Shown in pieces: positions 8,847 through 17,300 of a DNA stretch of 44,742 nt (the stretch's first letter is position 1; each line of letters begins with the position of its first letter). The position numbers were made by a program, and so were the translations under genes. The stretch comes from Actinoplanes oryzae (GTDB lineage Bacteria > Actinomycetota > Actinomycetes > Mycobacteriales > Micromonosporaceae). The DNA lies in the NCBI RefSeq assembly GCF_030757795.1, contig NZ_JAUQWH010000063.1, positions 1 to 44,742 on the forward strand. The letters run 5' to 3'. The notes below the pieces were generated by a model. That model did not search any database, was not told where the DNA came from, and was given only the letters and a program-made list of their open reading frames with translations.

Positions 8847-9209
8847 TCAACGGGCCTGGTCGGGCTCCTCGAGGATGCCGCGGAGCAGCTGCGCCAGCTC
8901 GCGGAGGAACTCGGCCGCCCCGGCGTCCGACTGGTCGTCGAGGACCCAGTTGCCGTCCCAGCCGACCAGCCGGGCGAGAGTCCCCTCCGGCAGCGGAGCG
9001 GCCGTGACGGATTCGAGCGCGCGCAGGACGCGTCGATGCAGACGAGTGCTGTGCTGTGCGATGCGCCGGAGGCGTCCGCGGACCTCCTGCAGGCTCTGGG
9101 CGTCGGCGACATGGCCGAGCATGAACTCCCGGACCGTCTCCACCGGTGACTGGTCAGCCTGCCGGGCCAGTTGTGCCCGCAGGGACTCCGGCAGGTCAGG
9201 CGTCGCCAT
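8847..9209 (-). CDS. Small helical protein, probable immunity partner of the adjacent toxin
   Basis: This 120-residue soluble protein belongs to no family I recognise. The sequence is Leu/Arg/Ala-rich and predicted largely helical (RAQLARQADQSPVETVREF, RGRLRRIAQHSTRLHRRVL), with an acidic, Trp-containing middle (ARLVGWDGNWVLDDQSD) and no signal peptide or membrane segment. It starts 4 bases after the stop of the RNase A/BECR-like gene with no good ribosome site of its own, so its translation is probably coupled to that gene. Position directly 3' of a toxin-like gene, size and cytosolic nature fit an immunity protein. That role is inferred from context only. Confidence 0.6.
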   Translation of the reverse strand: MATPDLPESLRAQLARQADQSPVETVREFMLGHVADAQSLQEVRGRLRRIAQHSTRLHRRVLRALESVTAAPLPEGTLARLVGWDGNWVLDDQSDAGAAEFLRELAQLLRGILEEPDQAR

Positions 9210-9213
9210 GACG

Positions 9214-9960
9214 TCACAGTAGCCCGAACGGCAGGATGCCGGCCGGGAAGGCGGTGACGATGAACGGCTGCGGCGGATCCGCGCCGGTGTCGAGGTCGAT
9301 CGCGACCCGGACGATGCTGGCGACCGTGTACCGGGCGTTGCGGGGCCCGACGCCGAACATGCCGTCGTTGTAGAACCCTTCGCCGACGCGGTGCCCGGCG
9401 CTGAACGCGCCGGTGTGGGTGCCCTCCATCGCGAGGTTGGAGCGGATCTCCTCCCAGTTCTGCCGGACGTAGTCGTTGATCTCGCGGTTCATCGTCGTGT
9501 GATCGGTCCACCGGAGGGACCAGTTCGCGGGCTTGTCCCAGTCGTGGTCGCCGTAGATGCGCCCCTCGACGGTCCGTCGCGCCGGATCTCTGCGCAGTGG
9601 TAGTTGCGGCCCGTGCACGTCGATGGTGTGCGCACCGTTGTCCCGATGGGCATCGTCGTTTCTGGCGATGTTGAACGTGGGCGGCTCGCTTCCGAGCCCT
9701 TCGTACACCGCCATGATCCGGTTGAGCTCGGCGTCCTCCGGAGGCGAGGAGGACGAGATTGCCCGGTCGTCCCTTCGGCCGGAGCCGGCGTCGGGAAGTG
9801 GCCGACCCCGCCGGGCGACCCGGGCAACCGCCTCCTGGGCGCGCGCCACGTTGTCGCCGTCACCCGGCCTCGGCCCGCCACCTCCGGGTGGGGGTCCGTC
9901 GTCGTCGTTCCCGTCGTCGCGTGGATGCCGTGGCCGCCCGGTCACGGTGCAGCCCGCCAC
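9214..9960 (-). CDS. Putative RNase A/BECR-fold toxin-domain protein
   Basis: This 248-residue protein starts at GTG 9960, the first start after an in-frame stop. Residues 1-75 are low-complexity, Pro/Gly/Asp/Arg-rich, with no signal peptide. From about 100 on a compact domain appears: GAHTIDVHGPQL (His111, Thr112, His116), a basic LRRDPARR, SLRWTDHTTMNREINDYVRQ, then a helical stretch NWEEIRSNLA, and a final strand set TVASIVRVAIDL ... PFIVTAFP. This order (HT..H.G, an S/T-rich turn before a helix, terminal beta strands ending in a P-containing strand) resembles the RNase A-like toxin domain of CdiA-CT and Rhs proteins. The match is by eye and needs a profile search. It lacks a delivery domain, so it may be an orphan cassette or act intracellularly. 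Confidence 0.55.
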   Translation of the reverse strand: MAGCTVTGRPRHPRDDGNDDDGPPPGGGGPRPGDGDNVARAQEAVARVARRGRPLPDAGSGRRDDRAISSSSPPEDAELNRIMAVYEGLGSEPPTFNIARNDDAHRDNGAHTIDVHGPQLPLRRDPARRTVEGRIYGDHDWDKPANWSLRWTDHTTMNREINDYVRQNWEEIRSNLAMEGTHTGAFSAGHRVGEGFYNDGMFGVGPRNARYTVASIVRVAIDLDTGADPPQPFIVTAFPAGILPFGLL

Positions 9961-10021
9961 ATAGATAGCAACGTATCAATGGACACGGATTTTGTCGTAC
10001 CCCCTCGGCATGATGCGGGGC

Positions 10022-12265
10022 ATGACCGCTCAGGTGTCCGAAGAGGAGTGGCTCGGCGAGCGTCAGCGCCTGGCCGCGTTGCAGTGGCACATGTCCGCCG
10101 TGGCGAGGGGGTGGCCCGACTTCGAGCCGGAGCCCGAGATCTATGAAATCACGCGAGAGCCGGTGCCGTGGCACGCGGACGATCTCGGGTGGAGCCTGCG
10201 GGCCCTGGGTGACGACTTCGTGTCGTACGACGGGCAGGCCTATCATCTGCCCGCGATCATCGCGCAGCAGGTGCCGGTCGAGGTGGTTCGGGCTCATGAG
10301 GCCGCCCTGGCTGCGACCATGGAGCAGATCTGCGGCGAGTGGGAGATGCCCGGGGAGATCCGGCGCCGGCTCACCGCGCAGTACGGCCGGGCGCTCGGGC
10401 GCCTCACCGTCGAGCTTCCGCCGCACCTGCTGTCGAAGCTCGACGCCTTCGGGCCGGCGGCCCGTGCCGCACTCGGTCCGCTGGTTGCCGATCCGGCGCT
10501 CAGGGCCGTGCTCGAGTTCGCCGAGACGCTCGCCAAGCCGGTGCCGCCGAGGAGCTGGCTGCGTCGTGGCGAGGCGTTGCTCACGGCCGGTCCGGGGCTG
10601 ACCGAGGCGGTTCGGAGCATCCTGGGCGCGTTCGCCGACGTTGCCGTGGCGGTGCACGACGAACACGACTGGCTGCTGCGTGGCCTCTGCTGGATGGCGG
10701 CCGCGTCGGATCCTTCCGAGGAGACCACGGTGGTGATAGCCCGGGTGGCGGGCGTCGCCGGCGAGCCGGTGCGTCAGGGCGCCCGGGTCAAGGCCGCGCT
10801 GACGGCCACCGCAGCCGTGGAGATCCTGGTCGGGCGGGAGGGCGCTGCGCCGGTGCGTGGTCTTGCCCGGCTCGCGCTCGTCACGCGGAGCAAACCCTTG
10901 CGAGCACGGGTACGGACGGCGTTGGACCGTCTCGGCGCCGCGCGCGACTGGGCGCCGGGCGAGGCGTTGGAGCTGGCCGTCGATGACCATGGGCTCGACG
11001 CGGACGGGTCCCGGTCCTGGCCGGCGCCCGAGGGGTGCACGATCGTCGTGGAGATCGTGGGGGAGAAGGCCGTGGTGCGGGCGCGGCGCGACGGACGTAG
11101 GTGGAAAAGCCTGCCCGCCGCGGTGAAGGAGCACGCGGACGAGGCGCGGGCGGTGGCCAGGGAGCTGACCAAGACGCTCGCCGCCGAGCGTGCCCGCGTC
11201 GAGGACCTGTTGGCGCAGGACCGCACGTGGCCGTGGGAGGTGTGGCGCGAGCGCTACCTGCGGCACCCGGTCACCGGCTCGATCGCGCGCCGGCTGATCT
11301 GGGAGTTCTCGGCCGACGGGCAGACCTGGACGGCGGCCCTGCCCGATGCCGCCGAGGGTCCGGGCACTGTCGTGCGGCTGTGGCATCCGGTGCAGGCCGA
11401 CGTTGCGGAGGTGGCCGCATGGCGCGACCGGATCGCCGCCGCCGGGCTTCGCCAGCCGTTCAAGCAGGCGTTCCGCGAGGTGTACAAGCTCACGCCCGCG
11501 GAGGAGCGGACGCGCGTCTATTCCAACCGGTTCGCCGGCCACATCCTGCGCTATCGGCAGGCCAGTGCACTGCTGCGGGTGCGCGGCTGGTCGGCGTCCT
11601 ATCTGGGGCACTGGGACAGCGGCTACGAGAGCGAGGCCACCAGGGAGCTCGCCGCGGCCACCTGGCAGGCGTCGTTCTTCCACGCCCTCGTGCACGAGGA
11701 CGAGGGCGCCCGCACCGGCCCGGTCGAATACTGCACCACCGACCAGGTGCGTTTCGCCCGCCGCGACGGCCGGCTGTGGGAGCAGGTGCCCGTTACCGAG
11801 GTGCCGCCGCGCGTGCTCAGCGAGGCGATGCGCGACGTCGACCTCTTCGTCGGCGTGACCTCGATCGCGGCCGACGACAGCTGGGCCGACCGGGGCGAGC
11901 ACCGCTTCGGGGCGTACTGGGCCGGCGCCGCCTTCGGTGCGCTGACGGGCGGCGCCGAGGTGCGCAGGGACATGCTGGCCCGCCTGCTGCCGCGCCTCGC
12001 GATCGGCGCGCGCTGCGAACTCACCGACCGGTTTCTCCGGGTGCGGGGCACGCGCGCCGTCTACAAGATCCACCTCGGCTCGGGCAACATCCTCATGGAG
12101 CCCCACGACGCGTACCTGTGCATCGTCCCGGGTGGCCGCGGCGCCCGCGTGACCCTGCCCTTCGACGACGACGAACGTCTGTCCCTGATCCTGTCCAAGG
12201 CCTTCCTCCTGGCCGCCGACGACACGATCACGGACGCGACCATCCTGCGGCAGCTGCCGCGCTGA
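10022..12265 (+). CDS. DUF4132 domain-containing protein (MolR-like)
   Basis: This protein is about 747 residues long. The open frame begins at TTG 9992, and ATG at 10010 or 10022 are alternative starts; none has a convincing ribosome site, so a leaderless transcript is possible. The N-terminal half is helical and repeat-like. The C-terminal half carries the DUF4132-associated signatures: EVYKLTPAEERTRVYSNRFA, MRDVDLFVGVTSIAADDSW, RRDMLARLLPRLAIGARCEL, and VYKIHLGSGNILM (from about 680) followed by LCIVPGG. E. coli MolR belongs to the same family, whose biochemical role is unsettled. No WGR domain is seen here. The next gene, 16 bases downstream, is a known-type companion. The gene is divergent from the toxin candidate, with only 31-61 bases between them. 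Confidence 0.85.
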   Translation: MTAQVSEEEWLGERQRLAALQWHMSAVARGWPDFEPEPEIYEITREPVPWHADDLGWSLRALGDDFVSYDGQAYHLPAIIAQQVPVEVVRAHEAALAATMEQICGEWEMPGEIRRRLTAQYGRALGRLTVELPPHLLSKLDAFGPAARAALGPLVADPALRAVLEFAETLAKPVPPRSWLRRGEALLTAGPGLTEAVRSILGAFADVAVAVHDEHDWLLRGLCWMAAASDPSEETTVVIARVAGVAGEPVRQGARVKAALTATAAVEILVGREGAAPVRGLARLALVTRSKPLRARVRTALDRLGAARDWAPGEALELAVDDHGLDADGSRSWPAPEGCTIVVEIVGEKAVVRARRDGRRWKSLPAAVKEHADEARAVARELTKTLAAERARVEDLLAQDRTWPWEVWRERYLRHPVTGSIARRLIWEFSADGQTWTAALPDAAEGPGTVVRLWHPVQADVAEVAAWRDRIAAAGLRQPFKQAFREVYKLTPAEERTRVYSNRFAGHILRYRQASALLRVRGWSASYLGHWDSGYESEATRELAAATWQASFFHALVHEDEGARTGPVEYCTTDQVRFARRDGRLWEQVPVTEVPPRVLSEAMRDVDLFVGVTSIAADDSWADRGEHRFGAYWAGAAFGALTGGAEVRRDMLARLLPRLAIGARCELTDRFLRVRGTRAVYKIHLGSGNILMEPHDAYLCIVPGGRGARVTLPFDDDERLSLILSKAFLLAADDTITDATILRQLPR

Positions 12266-12281
12266 CCCGGGGAGGGCAACC

Positions 12282-12674
12282 ATGGCCGAAGCACGCCTGC
12301 GCGACGAGACGATGACCGGCCGCGAGCTCGCCACCCGCACGCTCGCCGGCCTCCCCGACCGCATCACGGCCCGCGAACTGCTGCGCCTGCGTGTCCGCGA
12401 CGAGGTGGCGCGCTACAACGCGGGCGGGGGAAAGGTGTTCCGGGGGCTGGTGCGCCCGGCGGCGGCCACCGAGACGCCGCAGGGATTCCGGCTGCCGGGC
12501 GGCCACCGCATCGACTGGGAGCACCAGGCCGACATCGCGTGCGCGGCCTTCGCCGGCAACGGCTTCGTGATGCTCACCAGCGACCGCCAGATCGAGCACC
12601 TCGACGAATGGATCGACCTCCGCCACGACAACGAGGTGTCCTTCATCCGCCTGATCCCCCTCGTCGGCGGCTAA
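12282..12674 (+). CDS. Small conserved companion of the DUF4132 protein
   Basis: This is a 130-residue soluble protein with a strong ribosome site (GGGGAGGG) before ATG 12282. Visible conserved-looking segments are LRDETMTGRELATRTL, a basic helix ARELLRLRVRDEVARYN, VFRGLV, HRIDWEHQADIACAAF and a C-terminus SFIRLIPLVGG. As I recall, this pattern (DETTTG..., FRGLVQP, IDWE.Q...A..AF..N.F, PLVGG end) recurs beside DUF4132/MolR-type genes across many bacteria, though without assigned function. It lies 16 bases downstream of the DUF4132 gene, so the two form an operon. It probably works in the same complex or pathway. Confidence 0.8.
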   Translation: MAEARLRDETMTGRELATRTLAGLPDRITARELLRLRVRDEVARYNAGGGKVFRGLVRPAAATETPQGFRLPGGHRIDWEHQADIACAAFAGNGFVMLTSDRQIEHLDEWIDLRHDNEVSFIRLIPLVGG

Positions 12675-12678
12675 TTCC

Positions 12679-13368
12679 TCACCCGTCGAGGAGCCGGCGC
12701 AGGTTCTTGAGGCTTTCGACCAGGGCCGTCGTGTAGCCGAGGATGCGGCCGGCCCACTTGACCACCGCCGAGGCGAGCTGGGCCGCCACGACGGGGATGG
12801 TCACGACGGCCAGGGCTTCGGCGGCCCAGACGATGACGCGGGCGACCAGGTCGGCGATCAGGTCGCGGACGAGGTCGCGGGTGAAGGTGACCAGGTTGCC
12901 GGCCGCCTGGGTCGCCGACGACATGGTGGCGGCCAGGACGCTGAGGCCGCCGAGGGCGTCGACGTTGTTCGCCATCAGGCCCTGGTAGGACCGTGCCGCG
13001 TCGCCGGTCCAGTCGGGCAGGTCGTGGGCGAGGCTCGCGTTCAGGTCGTCGGCCATGGCGAGCAGCTCCCGGGACATGGTGGTCCAGGTCCCGGCGTGGG
13101 CGATCACCCGGTCCGGGATGCCGGCGAGCTGGTCGAGCATCTCGCGCAGCGGCTCGAAGTGTTCCATCGCCCAGCCGAGCCCGTTGGACAGCAGCGCGCT
13201 GAACGGGTCGAGCACGGTGGCGGCGGCTTCCACGGCGAACGCGCCGCCGGCCAGGGCCGAGTCGACCCAGGTGCCACTGCTGACCGCCTGGTGCAGGCCG
13301 GCGAAACTGTCGGCCAGCGACGCCCCGGTGGCGTCGGTGCCGGCCGTGGCGACCAGCGGGTTCGTCAT
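12679..13368 (-). CDS. WXG100-like helical protein with C-terminal hydrophobic segment (type VII secretion-associated)
   Basis: This 229-residue protein is the third gene of a YbaB / EspC-like / WXG-like unit. It overlaps the stop of the preceding gene by four bases. Residues about 75-145 are helical around a W-T-G turn (Trp120-Gly122, in LPDWTGDAARSYQ), with TTMSRELLAMADDLNASLA before it. This is the helix-turn-helix typical of type VII secretion targets. A hydrophobic stretch (about 170-205, ARVIVWAAEALAVVTIPVVAA) may be a transmembrane or pore-like segment, followed by a basic C-terminus. There is no toxin domain; in comparable loci a larger polymorphic toxin often follows. The stop lies only 4 bases from the convergent gene at 12674. 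Confidence 0.75.
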   Translation of the reverse strand: MTNPLVATAGTDATGASLADSFAGLHQAVSSGTWVDSALAGGAFAVEAAATVLDPFSALLSNGLGWAMEHFEPLREMLDQLAGIPDRVIAHAGTWTTMSRELLAMADDLNASLAHDLPDWTGDAARSYQGLMANNVDALGGLSVLAATMSSATQAAGNLVTFTRDLVRDLIADLVARVIVWAAEALAVVTIPVVAAQLASAVVKWAGRILGYTTALVESLKNLRRLLDG

Positions 13369-13679
13369 GCCAGGCCCCCGGCTCGACGGATCTGCCGGCC
13401 GATGTCCTCGTCGGTGCCCTCATAGCCGCTGCTCGCCGAGCGCAGGGCAGCTGCCGCCAGGGACAGGTTCTCCGCTACGTACGCGATCAGCTCGTCCTGC
13501 TCCGCATGGCGCCCCTCGAGGATGCCGGCGATCCAACCGCACAGCATCCCGTACGCAGCACTGTCCGCCGAGATCGCAGCGCTCGCGCCCTGAATCGCCG
13601 CGAACCGGGCTCGCACGGCCTCGACGGCGTCGGCGTGCCGGCGCAGTTGCTCCGGGTCGACGCTGAACCCGTCAGCCAT
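13365..13679 (-). CDS. EspC-like/WXG100-family type VII secretion target
   Basis: This is a 104-residue all-helical protein starting at ATG 13679, 8 bases inside the end of the upstream YbaB-like gene. MADGFSVDPEQLRRHADAV is typical of the ESX EspC-like family N-terminus. The second half is helical (AEQDELIAYVAENLSLAAAA) and ends ALRSASSGYEGTDEDIGRQI; the Y-x3-D/E pattern (YEGTD) fits the C-terminal secretion signal of type VII substrates. It is probably a secretion partner or chaperone for the WXG-like protein encoded downstream. No secretion ATPase (EccC) is present in the window, so the machinery must be elsewhere. Confidence 0.8.
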   Translation of the reverse strand: MADGFSVDPEQLRRHADAVEAVRARFAAIQGASAAISADSAAYGMLCGWIAGILEGRHAEQDELIAYVAENLSLAAAALRSASSGYEGTDEDIGRQIRRAGGLA

Positions 13680-14067
13680 CGGATTCGCCCGAGGCGTCGG
13701 CGCGCAGCTGCAGCTCCACGCGCGCCGCGATGGCCTGCCCGGCGGGCGAGTCGGCGCCCATCGTCTCCACCACGACGGCACGGGCCTGGTCGCCGGCCTT
13801 GCGCTTCGCCGCCCGGATGGCGCGCATCAGGGCCCGGGAGGTGACCTCGGGGCCGTACCGCTGGATCCGCTCGGTGAAGGCCGCATCGACCAGGACGCCG
13901 GTGGAGTCGACGGTCACCTCGACGAAGCCCTCGCCGTCGTCCGCCGTGGCCCGCAGCCGGCCCAGCCGCGCGCTCATCTCCTGGGTGTCGGCGGCCAGCT
14001 GATCGACCCGGCCCTTCCATCGGCGCAGGTAATCCGTGGCGTCGTCGGGATCCAGGATGTCGGGCAT
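13672..14067 (-). CDS. YbaB/EbfC-family DNA-binding protein
   Basis: This is a 131-residue protein with the YbaB/EbfC pattern: an N-terminal helix (WKGRVDQLAADTQEMSARL), a beta sheet (EVTVDSTGVLVDAAFT) and a second long helix (SRALMRAIRAAKRKAGDQA). The start is ATG 14067 with GGTGGA upstream. YbaB proteins form dimers that bind DNA as nucleoid-associated or regulatory factors. In actinobacteria divergent copies commonly head operons encoding type VII targets, as here, where the next two genes overlap head to tail. It may regulate this unit or tie it to nucleoid state; neither is shown by the sequence. Confidence 0.85.
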   Translation of the reverse strand: MPDILDPDDATDYLRRWKGRVDQLAADTQEMSARLGRLRATADDGEGFVEVTVDSTGVLVDAAFTERIQRYGPEVTSRALMRAIRAAKRKAGDQARAVVVETMGADSPAGQAIAARVELQLRADASGESDG

Positions 14068-14122
14068 GAGCGTCCACCCCCGCGCCGGTCGATCGATCGG
14101 CTCAGCATAACAAGGTCGCCGC

Positions 14123-14151
14123 GCTCTCGATCCGCTCTCGATCCGCTCTCG
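14123..14151. repeat. 11-bp tandem repeat (2.6 copies)
   Basis: GCTCTCGATCC occurs twice head to tail (14123-14133, 14134-14144) plus a partial third copy. It lies in the divergent intergenic region between the YbaB operon and the LamG/Rhs operon, upstream of the YbaB-like start. Repeated spacing of one helical turn could place regulator sites on the same face of the DNA. It could also be simple slippage. Confidence 0.6.
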
Positions 14152-14321
14152 CCGGGCGGCGATCGGCCGGTGTAATGCCCGGATCGGCCGGGTTCGGTCA
14201 TGACCTGCGCCACTGCGGCCCGAGAGCAGCCGGTGATTCCGTGGTGACTGTATGGACACGGAAATTGATCTTTCCTAGTATTCCCCCGCTTCTATCTTTT
14301 CCACACCACGGGGGTCCCTCG

Positions 14322-17300
14322 GTGGCGTTAACGCATGCTGTCCACATTCGGAAAACTCTTGTTCCCGGGCTGACGTTCGCCCTGCTCGCGGGCCTGCTCC
14401 CGCTTGCCGCGCCGCACCCTGCCGCCGCCGCAGCGGCCGAGCCGGCGAGCCCCGGCACCGCCCCCGACCAAGCCACCGCCCTGCGGCTTGCCCGGGAGTC
14501 CGGCGACCGCGTCGAGGTGCTCCCCGAGCGCACCGAGTACAGCCAGGTCTTCGCCGAGCCGTCCGGCCGGCTCACCTACGAGTCGGGTGTGGTGCCCGAG
14601 CGCGTCCAGCACGCGGACGGCTCCTGGTCCGATGTCGACACCACGCTGGTACGGTCCGGCGACGGCCTGCGTCCCCGCGTCTCCACCGCCGACCTGCGCT
14701 TCTCGGCCGGTGGCTCCGGGCCGTTGGTGACGATGACCGAGGCCGGGCAGCGGCTCAGCCTCTCCTGGCCCGGCGGCGAGCTGCCCGAGCCGCAGGTCAG
14801 CGGGGACACCGCGACCTATCCCGAGGTGCTTCCCGGCGTGGACCTCGCGGTGCGCGCGACGGAGGACGGCTTCTCGCACGTGCTGAAGGTGAAGACCGCG
14901 GAGGCCGCGAAGAACCCCGAGCTGCGGGAGATCACCTTCGCCGTCGGCGGTGACGCGACGCTGCGCCGTACGACCGGCGGCGCGCTGCAGGCGGTCGCCG
15001 GCGACACGCTGATCGCCTCCGCGCCCGCGCCGGCGATGTGGGATTCGCCGAAGCCGGCCACGGCGGCCGCGAAGCAGAAGGCCGCCCGCGCGGCCGTCGA
15101 GTCCTCGTCGGCGGCCGCACCGGCCGACCTCGCCACGGTGGCGCCGGTCGCCACCGGCATCGAGGGCGGCGACCTGGTGCTGCGGCCGGACGCGAAGCTG
15201 CTGGCCGCGAACGCCGCCTACCCGGTCTTCATCGACCCGGCCTGGAGCAAGGGCAAGACCCGCTGGGCCTACTCGACGAACAACAACACGAACAACACCG
15301 ACGTCTCCCGGGCCCGGGTCGGCATGGACCCCGACGGGCGGATCTACCGCTCCTACTTCGAGTTCCCGACCGCCGAGCTCAAGGGCAGGCACGTCGAGTC
15401 GGCCTACGTGCAGATGAAGGTCGACCACTCGTACTCGTGCGACAACACCTGGACGCACATGTTCAGCGCGAGTCCGATCTCGAAAACGCCGCGCAACCCG
15501 TGGAAGTCGTCGAGCCCGTTCCTCAAGCACCTGTCGTCGGCGGAGTCGCACGCGAACGAGGGCGCCGGTTGCTCCGACTCGCCGCAGCCCGACATGACCG
15601 TCAACTTCACCGGCTCGGCCGTCACCAGCCTGCTGGGCAGCGTGGCCGACAAGGGCGCCTCGACGGTCACGATCGCCTTCAGCGCGGGCAACGAGGACCA
15701 GGGCTACGAGAGCGACAAGACCCGGTGGAAGAAGTTCTTCCCGAACGACGCCAAGCTGATCGCCGACGTCGACGCGATCCCCGGGAAGCCGTACTCGGTG
15801 CAGGTGGCCGGCATCGCCTGCCGCAGCACGACGATCAGCATCGGCATCACCAACCCCTGGTTCTCGGCGGTCATGCCGGACGCCGACGGCAGCCAGGCGC
15901 TGAAGAGCACCTGGGAGTGGTTCCGGGTGCAGGACAGCGGCTGGACCAAGCTGCCCTCGCCGGTCACCAGCGGCACCCCGGCCAACACCCGCGACGCCAG
16001 CGAACGGGTCACCGAAGGGGTCAACGGCGGCCTGTACGCGCTGCGCGTGCGCGGCACCGACCCGGCGCCCTACGCGATCAGCGGCGACTGGTCCGACTAC
16101 TGCTACTTCCGGATCGACACCGCCGACCCGCCGGTGACCGCCGTGATGCTGTCGGCGCCCTCCGGCCCGGGCAAGCCGGGCACCTTCCGCATCCAGTCGA
16201 CCGCGACCGATGTCACGAAGTTCCGCTACGGCTGGAACGAGGCCGTGCTCAACGAGGTGACCGCGGGGACGATCTCCGGCGTGACCGGCAAGGCCGCCGT
16301 GGTCACCCTGACCGCTCCCCGGTACGGCGAGAACGTCCTGCACCTGCAGGCGATCGACAGCACCCTCAACGAGGGCGACGGCTCCCTGACCTTCTCCGTG
16401 GCCCGGCCGTCGCCGGCCATCGCCCGCTGGGGCCTGGAGACGTACCCGGGCATCGAGGCGGGCTCGGAGCTCAAGGACGCCCAGCCGGCACTCCCCGCCG
16501 CACCCGCCTCCTTCCAGCGGGCCGACGCCTCGCTGGAGACCCCGGTGAACGTGACGTGGACCGACAAGCAGCGGCTCGTCGGCGGCAGCCAGGCGACGTT
16601 CAACAACAACGGGGTGCTGACCACCCCGACCGCCGTGGTCGACACGACCAAGAGCTTCGCGGTGGCCGCCTGGGTGCGCCTGGACGACGTCACCGGGTAC
16701 CGCACGATCGCGTCGCAGGACGGCGACCACGTGGCCAACTTCCAGCTGCAGTACCGCAGTGACGACCGCAACGGTGACGGCGTCGCCGACAAGTCGTTCT
16801 GCTTCGGGATGCGCGCCGCGGACACGGACAGCAACACCGCCGGGCCCTCCGCCTGCGCCGTCAACACCGCGGAGAAGGGGCGCTGGACGCACGTCGCCGG
16901 GGTCTTCGACGCCGCGGAGAAGAAGGTGCGCGTCTGGGTGGACGGCACCCTGCGCAGCGAGGCCACGGCGTCCACGCCGTGGAGCTCCACCGGCAAGTTC
17001 CGGATCGGCAACCGCCGGATCACCAGCACCGCCTGGACCGACGGCCTGATCGGCGCGGTGGCGGACGTCCAGGTCTTCGACCGGACCATCGTCGAGCAGG
17101 ACTTCGTCGGCATGCGCGCCTCCGACCCGGGCTCGGGCGGCGTCAACGAACCCGGCATCCTCGAACCGATCGAGATCGGCCGGTACGACTTCTCGGCCGC
17201 CGTGCCGTGCTACGACCCGACCATCGCGGACACCTGCTCGGCGCCGGACGGTGCCGCGTGGAGCCGCGAGCTGCGGCTGACCCAGGGCGCTGACATCGCC

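Noticed and set aside
14175..14321. Longer N-terminus for the LamG protein (start at 14175)
   Set aside because: It would place about 50 non-signal residues ahead of a good signal peptide and cover the intergenic promoter region.
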